NCBI GenBank assembly: GCA_025351065.1 | Contig: JANXWQ010000430.1 | Span: 1-13,048 of the forward strand | Length of the DNA: 13,048 nucleotides | Direction: 5' to 3' | DNA from: Chthoniobacter sp. | GTDB taxonomy: Bacteria; Verrucomicrobiota; Verrucomicrobiia; Chthoniobacterales; Chthoniobacteraceae | Part shown: piece after piece, positions 6,826-13,048 of the stretch | Position numbering within the stretch: position 1 is the stretch's first letter | Layout of the letters: each line of letters opens with the position of its first letter | The notes under the pieces: model-generated | What the model was told of the DNA's origin: nothing | The model's database searches: none | The model's input: the letters and a program-made list of their open reading frames with translations, nothing else | Position numbers and translations under genes: made by a program

Positions 6826-8205
6826 ATGCCACCGACTTCGCATCTCCTGCCAGCGACTCATACGACGTTTCGGGAGTTATCTAAATTCAGCCTCGTGCAA
6901 CTGATCGCCGTGTTGGACGAACTCCAAGGCCGCATCCGATCTCCTTGGGCGATTCTGTTAGTGCGTTTCTCGGACGACAAGGGTCCGTCCCCGGCACTCA
7001 AGAAGTATCAAGACCTGTTCACGAGCAAGAGCACGGACTTGAACATGGTCGAGTTTTTCAGCGATATGTCGCATGGTCGGCTGGATGTATCTGGCAGCAA
7101 GGTTTTTGGCTGGTACACCTTGGCGGCAAAGCGCGCGGACTATGTCGGCAATGTCTATCCGCAGCCCGCCGGGAAGCTGAATCGCAATGGGTTGCTGGAC
7201 TTGGCCCGAGCCACCGCGGCCGCCGCCGGCGTAGCTCTGGGCGACTACTCCGGCGTGGTGGTTTCCGGCTTTCAACATGTGGATCTTTGCGGCTGGGTCG
7301 GTGGCATGGCTGCGCTGTGCGACAGCTTCTCACTTACCCCGAGTTTGCTCGGCCAGGAAATGGGTCACGGCTACGGTTTGGATCACGCCCGCCTGGATGG
7401 GTCGGCAGACGACTATCGGGATCCTTGGGATGTGATGAGCACGGCGGCCTACCCGTCATTCCAAGCACCCCACCCGGAGTTTGACACCGCGGGGCCGGGG
7501 CTTAATGCCTGCAGCATGCGTTCCCGAGGGTGGCTGGACGAAACCAGGGTCTGGGTCTCGCCGACCCCCGACGCTGAAGTCCGCATCCAACTGCGTCCCC
7601 TGCATCGCACCGACCTGCCGGGCTTCCTCGCCGCACAGCTTGGGCCCTACTTGGTGGAGTTCCGGGCCAAGGAGCGTTGGGATGCCGCGATCCCCCGTCC
7701 CTGTGTCCTTGTCCACCGCTTTGAACTAAACCACTCCTACCTCATGCCGGCGCAAGACGGCAGCCAGGACTTGGTCAAAGGGAGCCGGTTCGTGGCGGGC
7801 AACCCGAGCGTCCTGCTTCGCGACTTCTTCGAGGTGGAGGTCACCGACATTGACGCCGCAGGGCAGACGGCAACCATCCTGTTGCGTCAGCGCGCAGCGC
7901 ATAATGTGCGGCTGCCGGACTTGGTCGCCGAGGTCTTTGGCGGGGTCGCCGTGGATGGTGGCGGGCGCGTCTTTGTGAATGGCAAGGTTCACATCGTACC
8001 ACCCCGGTCGCCCGTGCTGGCTCTGCTGGAACAGGTGGGCCGTTACATCGAAGTGGGAACCTATGAAACCGGCGTCGATACCGCGCTGGCCGCGCAGCGG
8101 GAGGCGCTGGCCGGCATCGTCCGTATCGCCATAGCACTCCATTCCGAGGCACGGGCCATCTCCGGCCACCCGCCGGGCTACACCACGGGCCGGGGTAACC
8201 GGTAA
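6826..8205 (+). CDS. metzincin-like metalloprotease homologue with QExxH in place of HExxH
   Basis: 459 residues. Residues 177-187 read QEMGHGYGLDH, the zinc-site layout of metzincins (HExxHxxGxxH) with the first His replaced by Gln (codon CAG at 7354-7356, one base from a His codon). A plausible Met-turn, WDVMSTAAY (M204), follows 17 residues after the third ligand position, which supports the fold. Other conserved-looking blocks are AILLVRFSDD (42-51), a GPGLNACSMRSRGWLDE stretch (224-239) and a beta-rich C-terminal half. There is no signal peptide or membrane helix. An AAGGG about 10 bases before the ATG can serve as a ribosome site. Codon use is less GC-extreme than in flanking genes, especially near the 5' end. 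It may be an inactive homologue, or a family that tolerates Gln as a ligand. The metalloprotease-like fold seems likely; activity is open. Confidence 0.82.
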   Translation: MPPTSHLLPATHTTFRELSKFSLVQLIAVLDELQGRIRSPWAILLVRFSDDKGPSPALKKYQDLFTSKSTDLNMVEFFSDMSHGRLDVSGSKVFGWYTLAAKRADYVGNVYPQPAGKLNRNGLLDLARATAAAAGVALGDYSGVVVSGFQHVDLCGWVGGMAALCDSFSLTPSLLGQEMGHGYGLDHARLDGSADDYRDPWDVMSTAAYPSFQAPHPEFDTAGPGLNACSMRSRGWLDETRVWVSPTPDAEVRIQLRPLHRTDLPGFLAAQLGPYLVEFRAKERWDAAIPRPCVLVHRFELNHSYLMPAQDGSQDLVKGSRFVAGNPSVLLRDFFEVEVTDIDAAGQTATILLRQRAAHNVRLPDLVAEVFGGVAVDGGGRVFVNGKVHIVPPRSPVLALLEQVGRYIEVGTYETGVDTALAAQREALAGIVRIAIALHSEARAISGHPPGYTTGRGNR

Positions 8206-8260
8206 GTCTCCAATTGGAACCCATATTTTTAATTACCAGCAACAAACCAAAAAACTACCT

Positions 8261-10327
8261 ATGTCCCACGACATCTTTGACCATACGTCTCCTACCCCCA
8301 CCGGCGCGCTGGTGCCGATAGCCGAACCCATCCCGAATCCTGAAGAGCCGCACTTTCCCGTGCCGCCACACCTTCCCCCAGTCCTTGAGCCGCCCTTCCG
8401 GCTGCCGCTGCCGCATCTGTGCATCATTGACTTGCCCGAGGGTTGTTATCGCATCAGTCATACACCTGCCGGGCAGCTTGGTTTTTACCAGGGCACGCTG
8501 CGCGTGGACAAGGCTGGAGGGCAGACGGTGGTCAGCGGTGACTTATACTGGCAGCCGCCGTTTTTGCTGCCGCCGCATGACTTGCGGCAGATCCCGTTTC
8601 CCACGTTTCCCAAACGCTTTGGCATACCCATCTACGCGCGGAACCGCTACCACTCGTATCTCAAGGTCACGGGGCTCAAGACCAGCCCGGTCCGGGGATT
8701 GGGGCCCTGCCAGCTCACGCTGACGGCGGAGCAGTATAACTACACCCAGCCGCCGGCCGGCTCGTTTAACGGCACGTTCCCCGCGGCGCCGAGCCGGACT
8801 GTTTCGCTGGTGCTCTCGCCGCAGGCTGCGCCAGCGGGCTTCGGGGGCAGTTACTTCGCGGGCAGCCTGTTCGAGAATGGCGTGGACAAAGGCGCGTTCA
8901 CGATGGGCTGGGTCTCGAAGTTTTTCCGCACGGCGAATATCGAGATCGACACGCTCACCGGGTCGGTCGCTCCCCAGGCGGTGCCCGCCCTCTCGGGTGG
9001 TGGCACCGAGGACATCAGGTCCACCTTTGCGACCGGCGGCTGGGACGTGAAAGTGACTTACGATCAGACCAGCGTGCCTGTCCCCGCGGGCGTCACGGCT
9101 ACGTCGTGCTGGTCCGATGCCAATCTGCATGCGCTCATGCTCAACGTGCGCAAACCGACGACGGATCTCGACAAAGAGTGGCGCCTCCATGTGCTCGTGG
9201 TGCCGGCCCAGTTGGGCTGCGGGCGCGGCGTGATGTATGACCAGATCGGCGTGCCGCGCGAAGGCGTGGCGAGCTTTTCCGACGATGGCTACCCGACTGG
9301 GGATTCGTCGAACTTCGGCGCGGCGGCGAATCGGAAACAGCGGGACGTGCCGCGCGCGTTCATGCGCAGCGCGTGCCACGAGATCGGACACGGCTTCAAC
9401 CAGGTTCACCAGGAAAACGAAGCCGGCAGCGACAACTCGATCATGACCACATCGCCCGGCGTCGCCAATTTCCTGGGGGGCCCGGCCACGGGCGCGGCGG
9501 GCGTCTTCCCGACGGACATCGCGCTGCGCTTCAACGAACACGTCCGGCATCATCTCGTGCATTTCCCCGATCCCGTGGTGCGGCCCGGCGGCATGACCTT
9601 TGGCACCGGCCACGGCAACACCGTCCCGCAGGCGGACATCAACCGCTATTTCTTCGAGCCCGAGGAGATCGAACTGAAGATTGCGCTCAGCGTGAAGCGC
9701 ATCAAGCTCGGCCAGCCCCTGCCGGTTTCGTGGGAGATTGTGAACCGCTCGAAGCATCCGATCCCCGCGCCGAGCGACATCGGGCTCGCCGGGCAGCACG
9801 CCTTTCTTTCGGTGATCGATGAGCACGAGCACGAGGAGCAAATGCCGTCCTTCAAAATCCAGACGGACACGGTCTCGATCAAGCCGCTGAAGCCCGGCGC
9901 AACGCTCGGGGCGGGCACGGACTTGTTTTGGAGTTCGGAAGGCTTTGCCTTCAAAACGCCGGGCACGCACACGATCCAGTTGCGCGTCATTTGGAACTAC
10001 GGCGGGGCCGACTACGGCGTGCGCGCCACCGCCGAGGTCTTCGTGGACTATCCGGTGAGCGAAGCGGACAACGCCGTCGCCGCGCAGCTCATGCACGGCG
10101 ATGTCGGAATGTTTGTGGCGCTAGGGGGCGGCGCGGGGCATCTGCACGAGGCTGTGGGACGCATCGAGAAAGCCGCTGCCGCCCACGCCGAACATCCCGC
10201 CTGCCTGGCGATGAAGACCTACTGCGGCCACAAATTCAGCCTGTCCCGCCGTAGCCTGACTGATGCACATGCCGCGACGGACGGCCGGAGGACGGCCGGC
10301 CGGAAGACGACCGTCAAAGTGCGCTGA
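8261..10327 (+). CDS. large metzincin-type zinc metalloprotease
   Basis: 688 residues. The active site is complete: HEIGHGFNQVH at 373-383 (H373, H377, H383 as zinc ligands, E374 as catalytic base), with a Met-turn SIMTTS at M395. C372 lies directly before the site. The N-terminus (about 1-55) is very Pro-rich and has no signal peptide. About 60-250 is beta-rich with no recognised domain. About 250-440 is the protease domain. About 468-600 looks like an immunoglobulin-like beta domain (LKIALSVKRIKLGQPLPVSWEIVN). A helical stretch (605-650) and a basic tail (about 665-688), encoded by GC-rich imperfect repeats, end the protein. It follows the first metalloprotease gene by 55 AT-rich bases with no Shine-Dalgarno, so the two may be co-transcribed. 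How it reaches a substrate is unclear without an export signal. The substrate is unknown. Confidence 0.88.
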   Translation: MSHDIFDHTSPTPTGALVPIAEPIPNPEEPHFPVPPHLPPVLEPPFRLPLPHLCIIDLPEGCYRISHTPAGQLGFYQGTLRVDKAGGQTVVSGDLYWQPPFLLPPHDLRQIPFPTFPKRFGIPIYARNRYHSYLKVTGLKTSPVRGLGPCQLTLTAEQYNYTQPPAGSFNGTFPAAPSRTVSLVLSPQAAPAGFGGSYFAGSLFENGVDKGAFTMGWVSKFFRTANIEIDTLTGSVAPQAVPALSGGGTEDIRSTFATGGWDVKVTYDQTSVPVPAGVTATSCWSDANLHALMLNVRKPTTDLDKEWRLHVLVVPAQLGCGRGVMYDQIGVPREGVASFSDDGYPTGDSSNFGAAANRKQRDVPRAFMRSACHEIGHGFNQVHQENEAGSDNSIMTTSPGVANFLGGPATGAAGVFPTDIALRFNEHVRHHLVHFPDPVVRPGGMTFGTGHGNTVPQADINRYFFEPEEIELKIALSVKRIKLGQPLPVSWEIVNRSKHPIPAPSDIGLAGQHAFLSVIDEHEHEEQMPSFKIQTDTVSIKPLKPGATLGAGTDLFWSSEGFAFKTPGTHTIQLRVIWNYGGADYGVRATAEVFVDYPVSEADNAVAAQLMHGDVGMFVALGGGAGHLHEAVGRIEKAAAAHAEHPACLAMKTYCGHKFSLSRRSLTDAHAATDGRRTAGRKTTVKVR

Positions 10328-10480
10328 AACTTTGCCCGGAGCGCCCTTGCGGTTCATTGCAGCGCCACAGTCAATTCTCCGCGGCGGGGCGGCTTTTGCC
10401 CTCGCGTCGTCTGAAAATCGTGGTGCCTGTCGGAATCGACTTTTGAGCCCGTAAGTCTCACCTCCAAAAACACCAGCTCC

Positions 10481-11002
10481 ATGAAAACCGCCCTCCTTTT
10501 CGCCCTCGTCACCCTCGTTCTCGCGGTGCCGCCGCTCGAAGCTGCGCCCACGGTCGTTTACCTTGTCCGCCATGCCGAAAAGGCCAGCGCGCCGCTGGCC
10601 GATCCACCGCTGACCGGCCCTGGCAGAATTCGGGCCGTCGCCCTCTCCGTCATCATGGCCCAGGTTCATCCGGTCGCAGTCATGCACACGCAGTTTCGCC
10701 GCACCGTGGAGACGGCGAAGCCGACCTTCACGGTGCTGCACATCCCCGCCATCCTCATCCCGCGCGACCCGGGTCCCGCGCCCAACGCGCAGGCCGTGGC
10801 GGCAAGAATCATGAAGCAATTCCACGGCCAGACGACCCTCGTGGTCGGGCATTCGGACACGGTGCCCGCGATCATCCAGCGGCTCGGCATCGCCCACCCG
10901 CCGACGATTTCCGAAAACCAGTTCAACCGGATATTCAAGGTCACGAAGGGCATGTGGCCGTGGTCGCAAACGACAATGGTGGAAACAACCTACGGCCAGT
11001 AA
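10481..11002 (+). CDS. exported histidine phosphatase (SixA/phosphoglycerate-mutase-like)
   Basis: 173 residues. An N-terminal signal peptide (MKTALLFALVTLVLAVPPLEA, cleavage near residue 21-22) precedes the histidine-phosphatase signature VRHAEK, giving R30 and the phosphoacceptor H31. FRRTVETA (72-79) supplies the usual basic residue after the second strand. VVGHSDTVP carries the second catalytic His, H124. The length fits small SixA-like members. It probably removes phosphate from a small molecule or protein outside the inner membrane; the substrate cannot be read from the sequence. The 153-base upstream gap shows no convincing -10/-35 pair and no Shine-Dalgarno, but has a GTAAGTC element 30 bases before the ATG. 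The gene ends 79 bases before the tolC-like gene in the same direction. Confidence 0.88.
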   Translation: MKTALLFALVTLVLAVPPLEAAPTVVYLVRHAEKASAPLADPPLTGPGRIRAVALSVIMAQVHPVAVMHTQFRRTVETAKPTFTVLHIPAILIPRDPGPAPNAQAVAARIMKQFHGQTTLVVGHSDTVPAIIQRLGIAHPPTISENQFNRIFKVTKGMWPWSQTTMVETTYGQ

Positions 11003-11081
11003 GAAACAACGCCCGTCGCGGGACGGCGTGCGGTTTGGGAGAAAACGGGATTAAGGTTCGGAAAGCGGCGCGGGTTGTGGG

Positions 11082-12671
11082 ATGACATCCATCGTGCTCT
11101 CATCCGTTCCTCCGCCCTTGAAATCTCGTCCGCTTTTCGCCCGCCCCATCGGGTGCGTTGCGCTGCTCGCTGCGACTGCGCTTTTCGCCGGTGAAAATGA
11201 AACCGCGGTGCGTCCTTCCGCGCTGCGGCTCACGGCGGAGGGGGCCATCCAGGCGGCGCTGGCGAAGAATTTTTCCATCGAGGTGCAGCGCTTCGAGCCG
11301 CGCATCGCGCGGGAAAATGTGACGAGCGCGCTGGGGCGGTTCGATCCGGTTTTCGACATCAGCGTGAAGCGCGACGAAACCTCGCAGCGCAGCGCTTTCG
11401 CCAGCGGCGGGCAGATTGATCCCATCACGGGTTTGGAAAGCACGCCGTTCAGCGCGGGCGTGCTGCTGCCGGTGCGGCGGGTGAACCGGCTCGACAATTT
11501 CAGCGCCGGCCTGCGCGGCGGTACGCCCCTCGGCATCAGCTACGACCTCGGGCTCGGCACGCGCAACAACCTCGGCATTTTCAACGGCTTCACCGACGAC
11601 CTCGCCACGACCGCCAGCCTCGGCCTCACCGTGCCACTGCTGCGCGGCGCGGGCACCGCGGCGAATCTGGCCCAGGTGCGCATCGCGCGGAACAACGTGC
11701 TCGTCTCGGAGTGGGCGTTGAAAGGCCGCGTCATCGACATCATCACCACGACGACTTTTGTGTACAACGAACTGCACCTCGCGCACGAAAATCTCCGCGT
11801 GGCTGTGCGCTCCCGCGAACTCGCCCGCCAGCTTTTTTCCGACAACGAGGCGCGCGTGAAAATCGGGGTCATGTCGCCGCTCGATGTCACCGAGGCGCGT
11901 GCCGAAGTGGCCGCGCGCGAGGAGGGCGTGATCCTCGCGCAGCGCACCGTGCTGGATAACGAGAACCTTTTGAAACAGCTCGTCACGAATGACATCGAGC
12001 GCCTGCTCGACATCCGCGTCGAGATCGCCACGCCGCCCTCGCCCGCCTTTCGCGCCGACGTGCCCGCGGGCCTCCGCGAGGCGCTCGCGCTGCGGCCCGA
12101 CTACCGCCAGTCGCTGCTCGATCTCGAACGCCGCCACATCTCGCTGGCGTTCACGAAAAACGCGGTGCTTCCGCGTTTCGACCTCACCGGCAGCCTCGCG
12201 CTGCTCGGGTTTGAAAACGATTTCGGCTCCAGCTTCAACCACATCGGCTCGCGTGACCAGACCGCGTGGACCGTCGGCGCGATCATCAGCATCCCCATCC
12301 CGAACCGCGACGCCCGCGGCGCGGCCAACGCGGCGAAACTCGAATGTGCGAAAGGCCTCGTCGCGCTGCAGGAGCTGGAGCAAAAAATCGTCGTCGATGT
12401 GGACAACGCGAGCGGCCAGATCGTCACCTCGCGCCAGCGCATCGTCTCCACCACCGAGTCCAGCCGGCTCGCGCAGGAGAGTCTCGACGCCGGCCAGGAG
12501 CGGCTCAAAGCGGGCACCGGCACGACCTTTGAGGTCCTGGAGTTGCAGAAAAAACTCATCGAAGCCGAAGCCGCCCAGCTCCGCGCGCGGGCCGACTACA
12601 ACAAGGCCGTCAGCGAATACCAGCGGCAGACCGGCACCGCGCTGCGCGAGCACGGGGTGGTGCTGCAATAG
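11082..12671 (+). CDS. TolC family outer membrane efflux protein
   Basis: 529 residues. A hydrophobic segment at about 23-36 (IGCVALLAATALFAG) acts as the signal peptide after an unusually long N-terminus, so the true start may be a few codons later (for example the in-frame GTG at 11094). The body has the two-repeat, mostly helical layout of outer-membrane efflux proteins: LRLTAEGAIQAALAKNFSIE (49-68) opens the first half, ALALRPDYRQSLLDLERRHI the second. The end has the family-typical GTTFEVLELQKKLIEAEAAQ helix followed by ADYNKAVSEYQRQTGT. Such proteins form trimeric outer-membrane channels for RND, ABC or MFS systems. No adaptor or pump gene is visible, so the partner is unknown. The last 81 bases form the outer end of a large inverted repeat and are duplicated in opposite orientation at the right edge of the window. 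Confidence 0.92.
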   Translation: MTSIVLSSVPPPLKSRPLFARPIGCVALLAATALFAGENETAVRPSALRLTAEGAIQAALAKNFSIEVQRFEPRIARENVTSALGRFDPVFDISVKRDETSQRSAFASGGQIDPITGLESTPFSAGVLLPVRRVNRLDNFSAGLRGGTPLGISYDLGLGTRNNLGIFNGFTDDLATTASLGLTVPLLRGAGTAANLAQVRIARNNVLVSEWALKGRVIDIITTTTFVYNELHLAHENLRVAVRSRELARQLFSDNEARVKIGVMSPLDVTEARAEVAAREEGVILAQRTVLDNENLLKQLVTNDIERLLDIRVEIATPPSPAFRADVPAGLREALALRPDYRQSLLDLERRHISLAFTKNAVLPRFDLTGSLALLGFENDFGSSFNHIGSRDQTAWTVGAIISIPIPNRDARGAANAAKLECAKGLVALQELEQKIVVDVDNASGQIVTSRQRIVSTTESSRLAQESLDAGQERLKAGTGTTFEVLELQKKLIEAEAAQLRARADYNKAVSEYQRQTGTALREHGVVLQ

Positions 12672-12815
12672 AGGGGCACTGACGTATGCCTGCGAACCCG
12701 GAGGGCGGCCGGAATAATAGTCGCGCAGTATCTCTGCCATCGCCGCGACTCAGACGCGGTGCGCTTCACGCGAGCTGGAGTTCGGCAAGCCCGGCAATGC
12801 CTACACGACCGCGCA

Positions 12816-12837
12816 CCGCATCCTGCCCCGGATGCGG
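12816..12837. other. 8-bp hairpin inside the inverted-repeat spacer
   Basis: CCGCATCC, a 6-base TGCCCC loop, and the exact complement GGATGCGG lie in the spacer, about 7 bases off the centre of the large palindrome. In RNA this would form a compact stem at the tip of the large hairpin. No T-run follows, so a classical terminator is not supported. Confidence 0.5.
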
Positions 12838-12967
12838 ATCGAGGACTGGCTTGGCGAACTCCAGCTCGTGTGAAGCGTACCGCGTCTGAGTCGCGGCGAT
12901 GGCAGAAATACTGCGCGGCTATTATTCCGGCCGCCCTCCAGGTTCGCAGGCATACGTCAGTGCCCCT

Positions 12968-13048
12968 CTATTGCAGCACCACCCCGTGCTCGCGCAGCGC
13001 GGTGCCGGTCTGCCGCTGGTATTCGCTGACGGCCTTGTTGTAGTCGGC
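12968..13048 (-). CDS. C-terminal end of a second, convergent tolC copy (cut by window edge)
   Basis: On the minus strand the final 81 bases encode 26 residues ending HGVVLQ and a stop. They are identical in DNA and protein to the end of the tolC-like gene at 11082-12671. If the assembly is right, a second copy of that gene enters from the right and converges on the first. If the contig folds back on itself here, this is an artefact of the same gene. Nothing in the window decides between the two. Confidence 0.6.
   Translation of the reverse strand, partial: ADYNKAVSEYQRQTGTALREHGVVLQ

Larger units (their letters stand above)
12591..13048. repeat. inverted repeat, 201-bp arms around a 56-bp spacer
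   Basis: The left arm (12591-12791) and the reverse complement of the right arm (12848-13048) align without gaps. I count six mismatches, at left-arm positions 12709, 12721, 12732, 12761, 12770 and 12785 (five transitions and one G/C change). The outer 118 bp are identical and all differences lie in the inner 83 bp. The repeat includes the last 27 codons of the tolC-like gene and reaches the last base of the window, so it may continue beyond. The 296 bases between the two tolC stops (12672-12967) hold no convincing gene. Confidence 0.93.

Noticed and set aside
8543..10096. 517-codon minus-strand open frame
   Set aside because: It is antisense to the complete metalloprotease gene, whose HEIGHGFNQVH site fixes the coding strand. 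The shadow translation has no recognisable motif.
10279..10299. Two GGACGGCCGG copies at the end of the large metalloprotease gene
   Set aside because: They are very short, GC-rich, in-frame coding repeats in the basic tail; chance or slippage is enough to explain them.
11100..12740. 546-codon minus-strand open frame
   Set aside because: It is antisense to the tolC-like gene and rich in Arg/Gly/Ala/Asp without structure; the plus strand is clearly the coding one.
12721..12873. Short open frame through the inverted-repeat core (ends GELQLV)
   Set aside because: The piece around KPGNAYTTAHRILPRM looks protein-like, but there is no usable start, most of it lies in a palindrome, and no upstream signal is present. 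It could be a fragment of a lost gene, which I cannot support.

Overview
The window is GC-rich DNA, strongly G/C-biased at third codon positions, from a bacterium with an outer membrane (a TolC-family protein is encoded). Several features suggest Verrucomicrobiota, perhaps an Opitutaceae-like lineage: a receiver/kinase-like/FGE-like fusion protein, promoters of the form TTGA..-N17-TAG..T, and starts that mostly lack Shine-Dalgarno sequences. This assignment is inference, because no rRNA or marker gene is present.

Left part (1-773, + strand). The 3' end of a polytopic membrane protein gene is followed by a perfect 11-bp hairpin. Next is a well-placed promoter driving only the first 56 codons of a Fic-family gene, which breaks at the N-terminal inhibitory motif. 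This looks like a decayed Fic gene.

Minus-strand operon (5371 to 781). Three genes are joined by two ATGA stop/start overlaps and preceded by a clear promoter (TTGACA-N17-TAGGCT). The products are: (i) a 370-aa membrane-anchored protein with a short TPR-like helical part and a beta-rich C-terminus; (ii) an 867-aa cysteine-free protein with a receiver domain, a long Ala/Pro/Val then Glu/Pro linker, a pseudokinase, one transmembrane helix and a formylglycine-generating-enzyme-like (SUMF1-type) domain; (iii) a 293-aa secreted beta-rich protein. I infer an envelope-spanning signalling or scaffolding complex. This is the most distinctive system in the window.

Middle (5498-10327, + strand). A 412-aa protein carries a C-terminal module that I recall from large bacterial regulatory proteins. 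Downstream lie two tandem copies of a 17-bp hairpin-forming sequence. Two large metzincin-like metalloproteases without signal peptides follow; one has a full HEIGHGFNQVH site and the other has Gln in place of the first zinc-binding His. A GTAAGTC core recurs in front of these two genes and the next one.

Right part (10481-13048). An exported SixA-like histidine phosphatase and a TolC-family outer-membrane protein are followed by a 201-bp-arm inverted repeat around a 56-bp spacer. The outer part of the right arm encodes the last 26 residues of a second tolC copy in convergent orientation, identical to the first, and the repeat runs to the last base of the window. It is either a real inverted duplication or a contig-end foldback artefact.

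No tRNA, rRNA, CRISPR array or transposase gene was seen.
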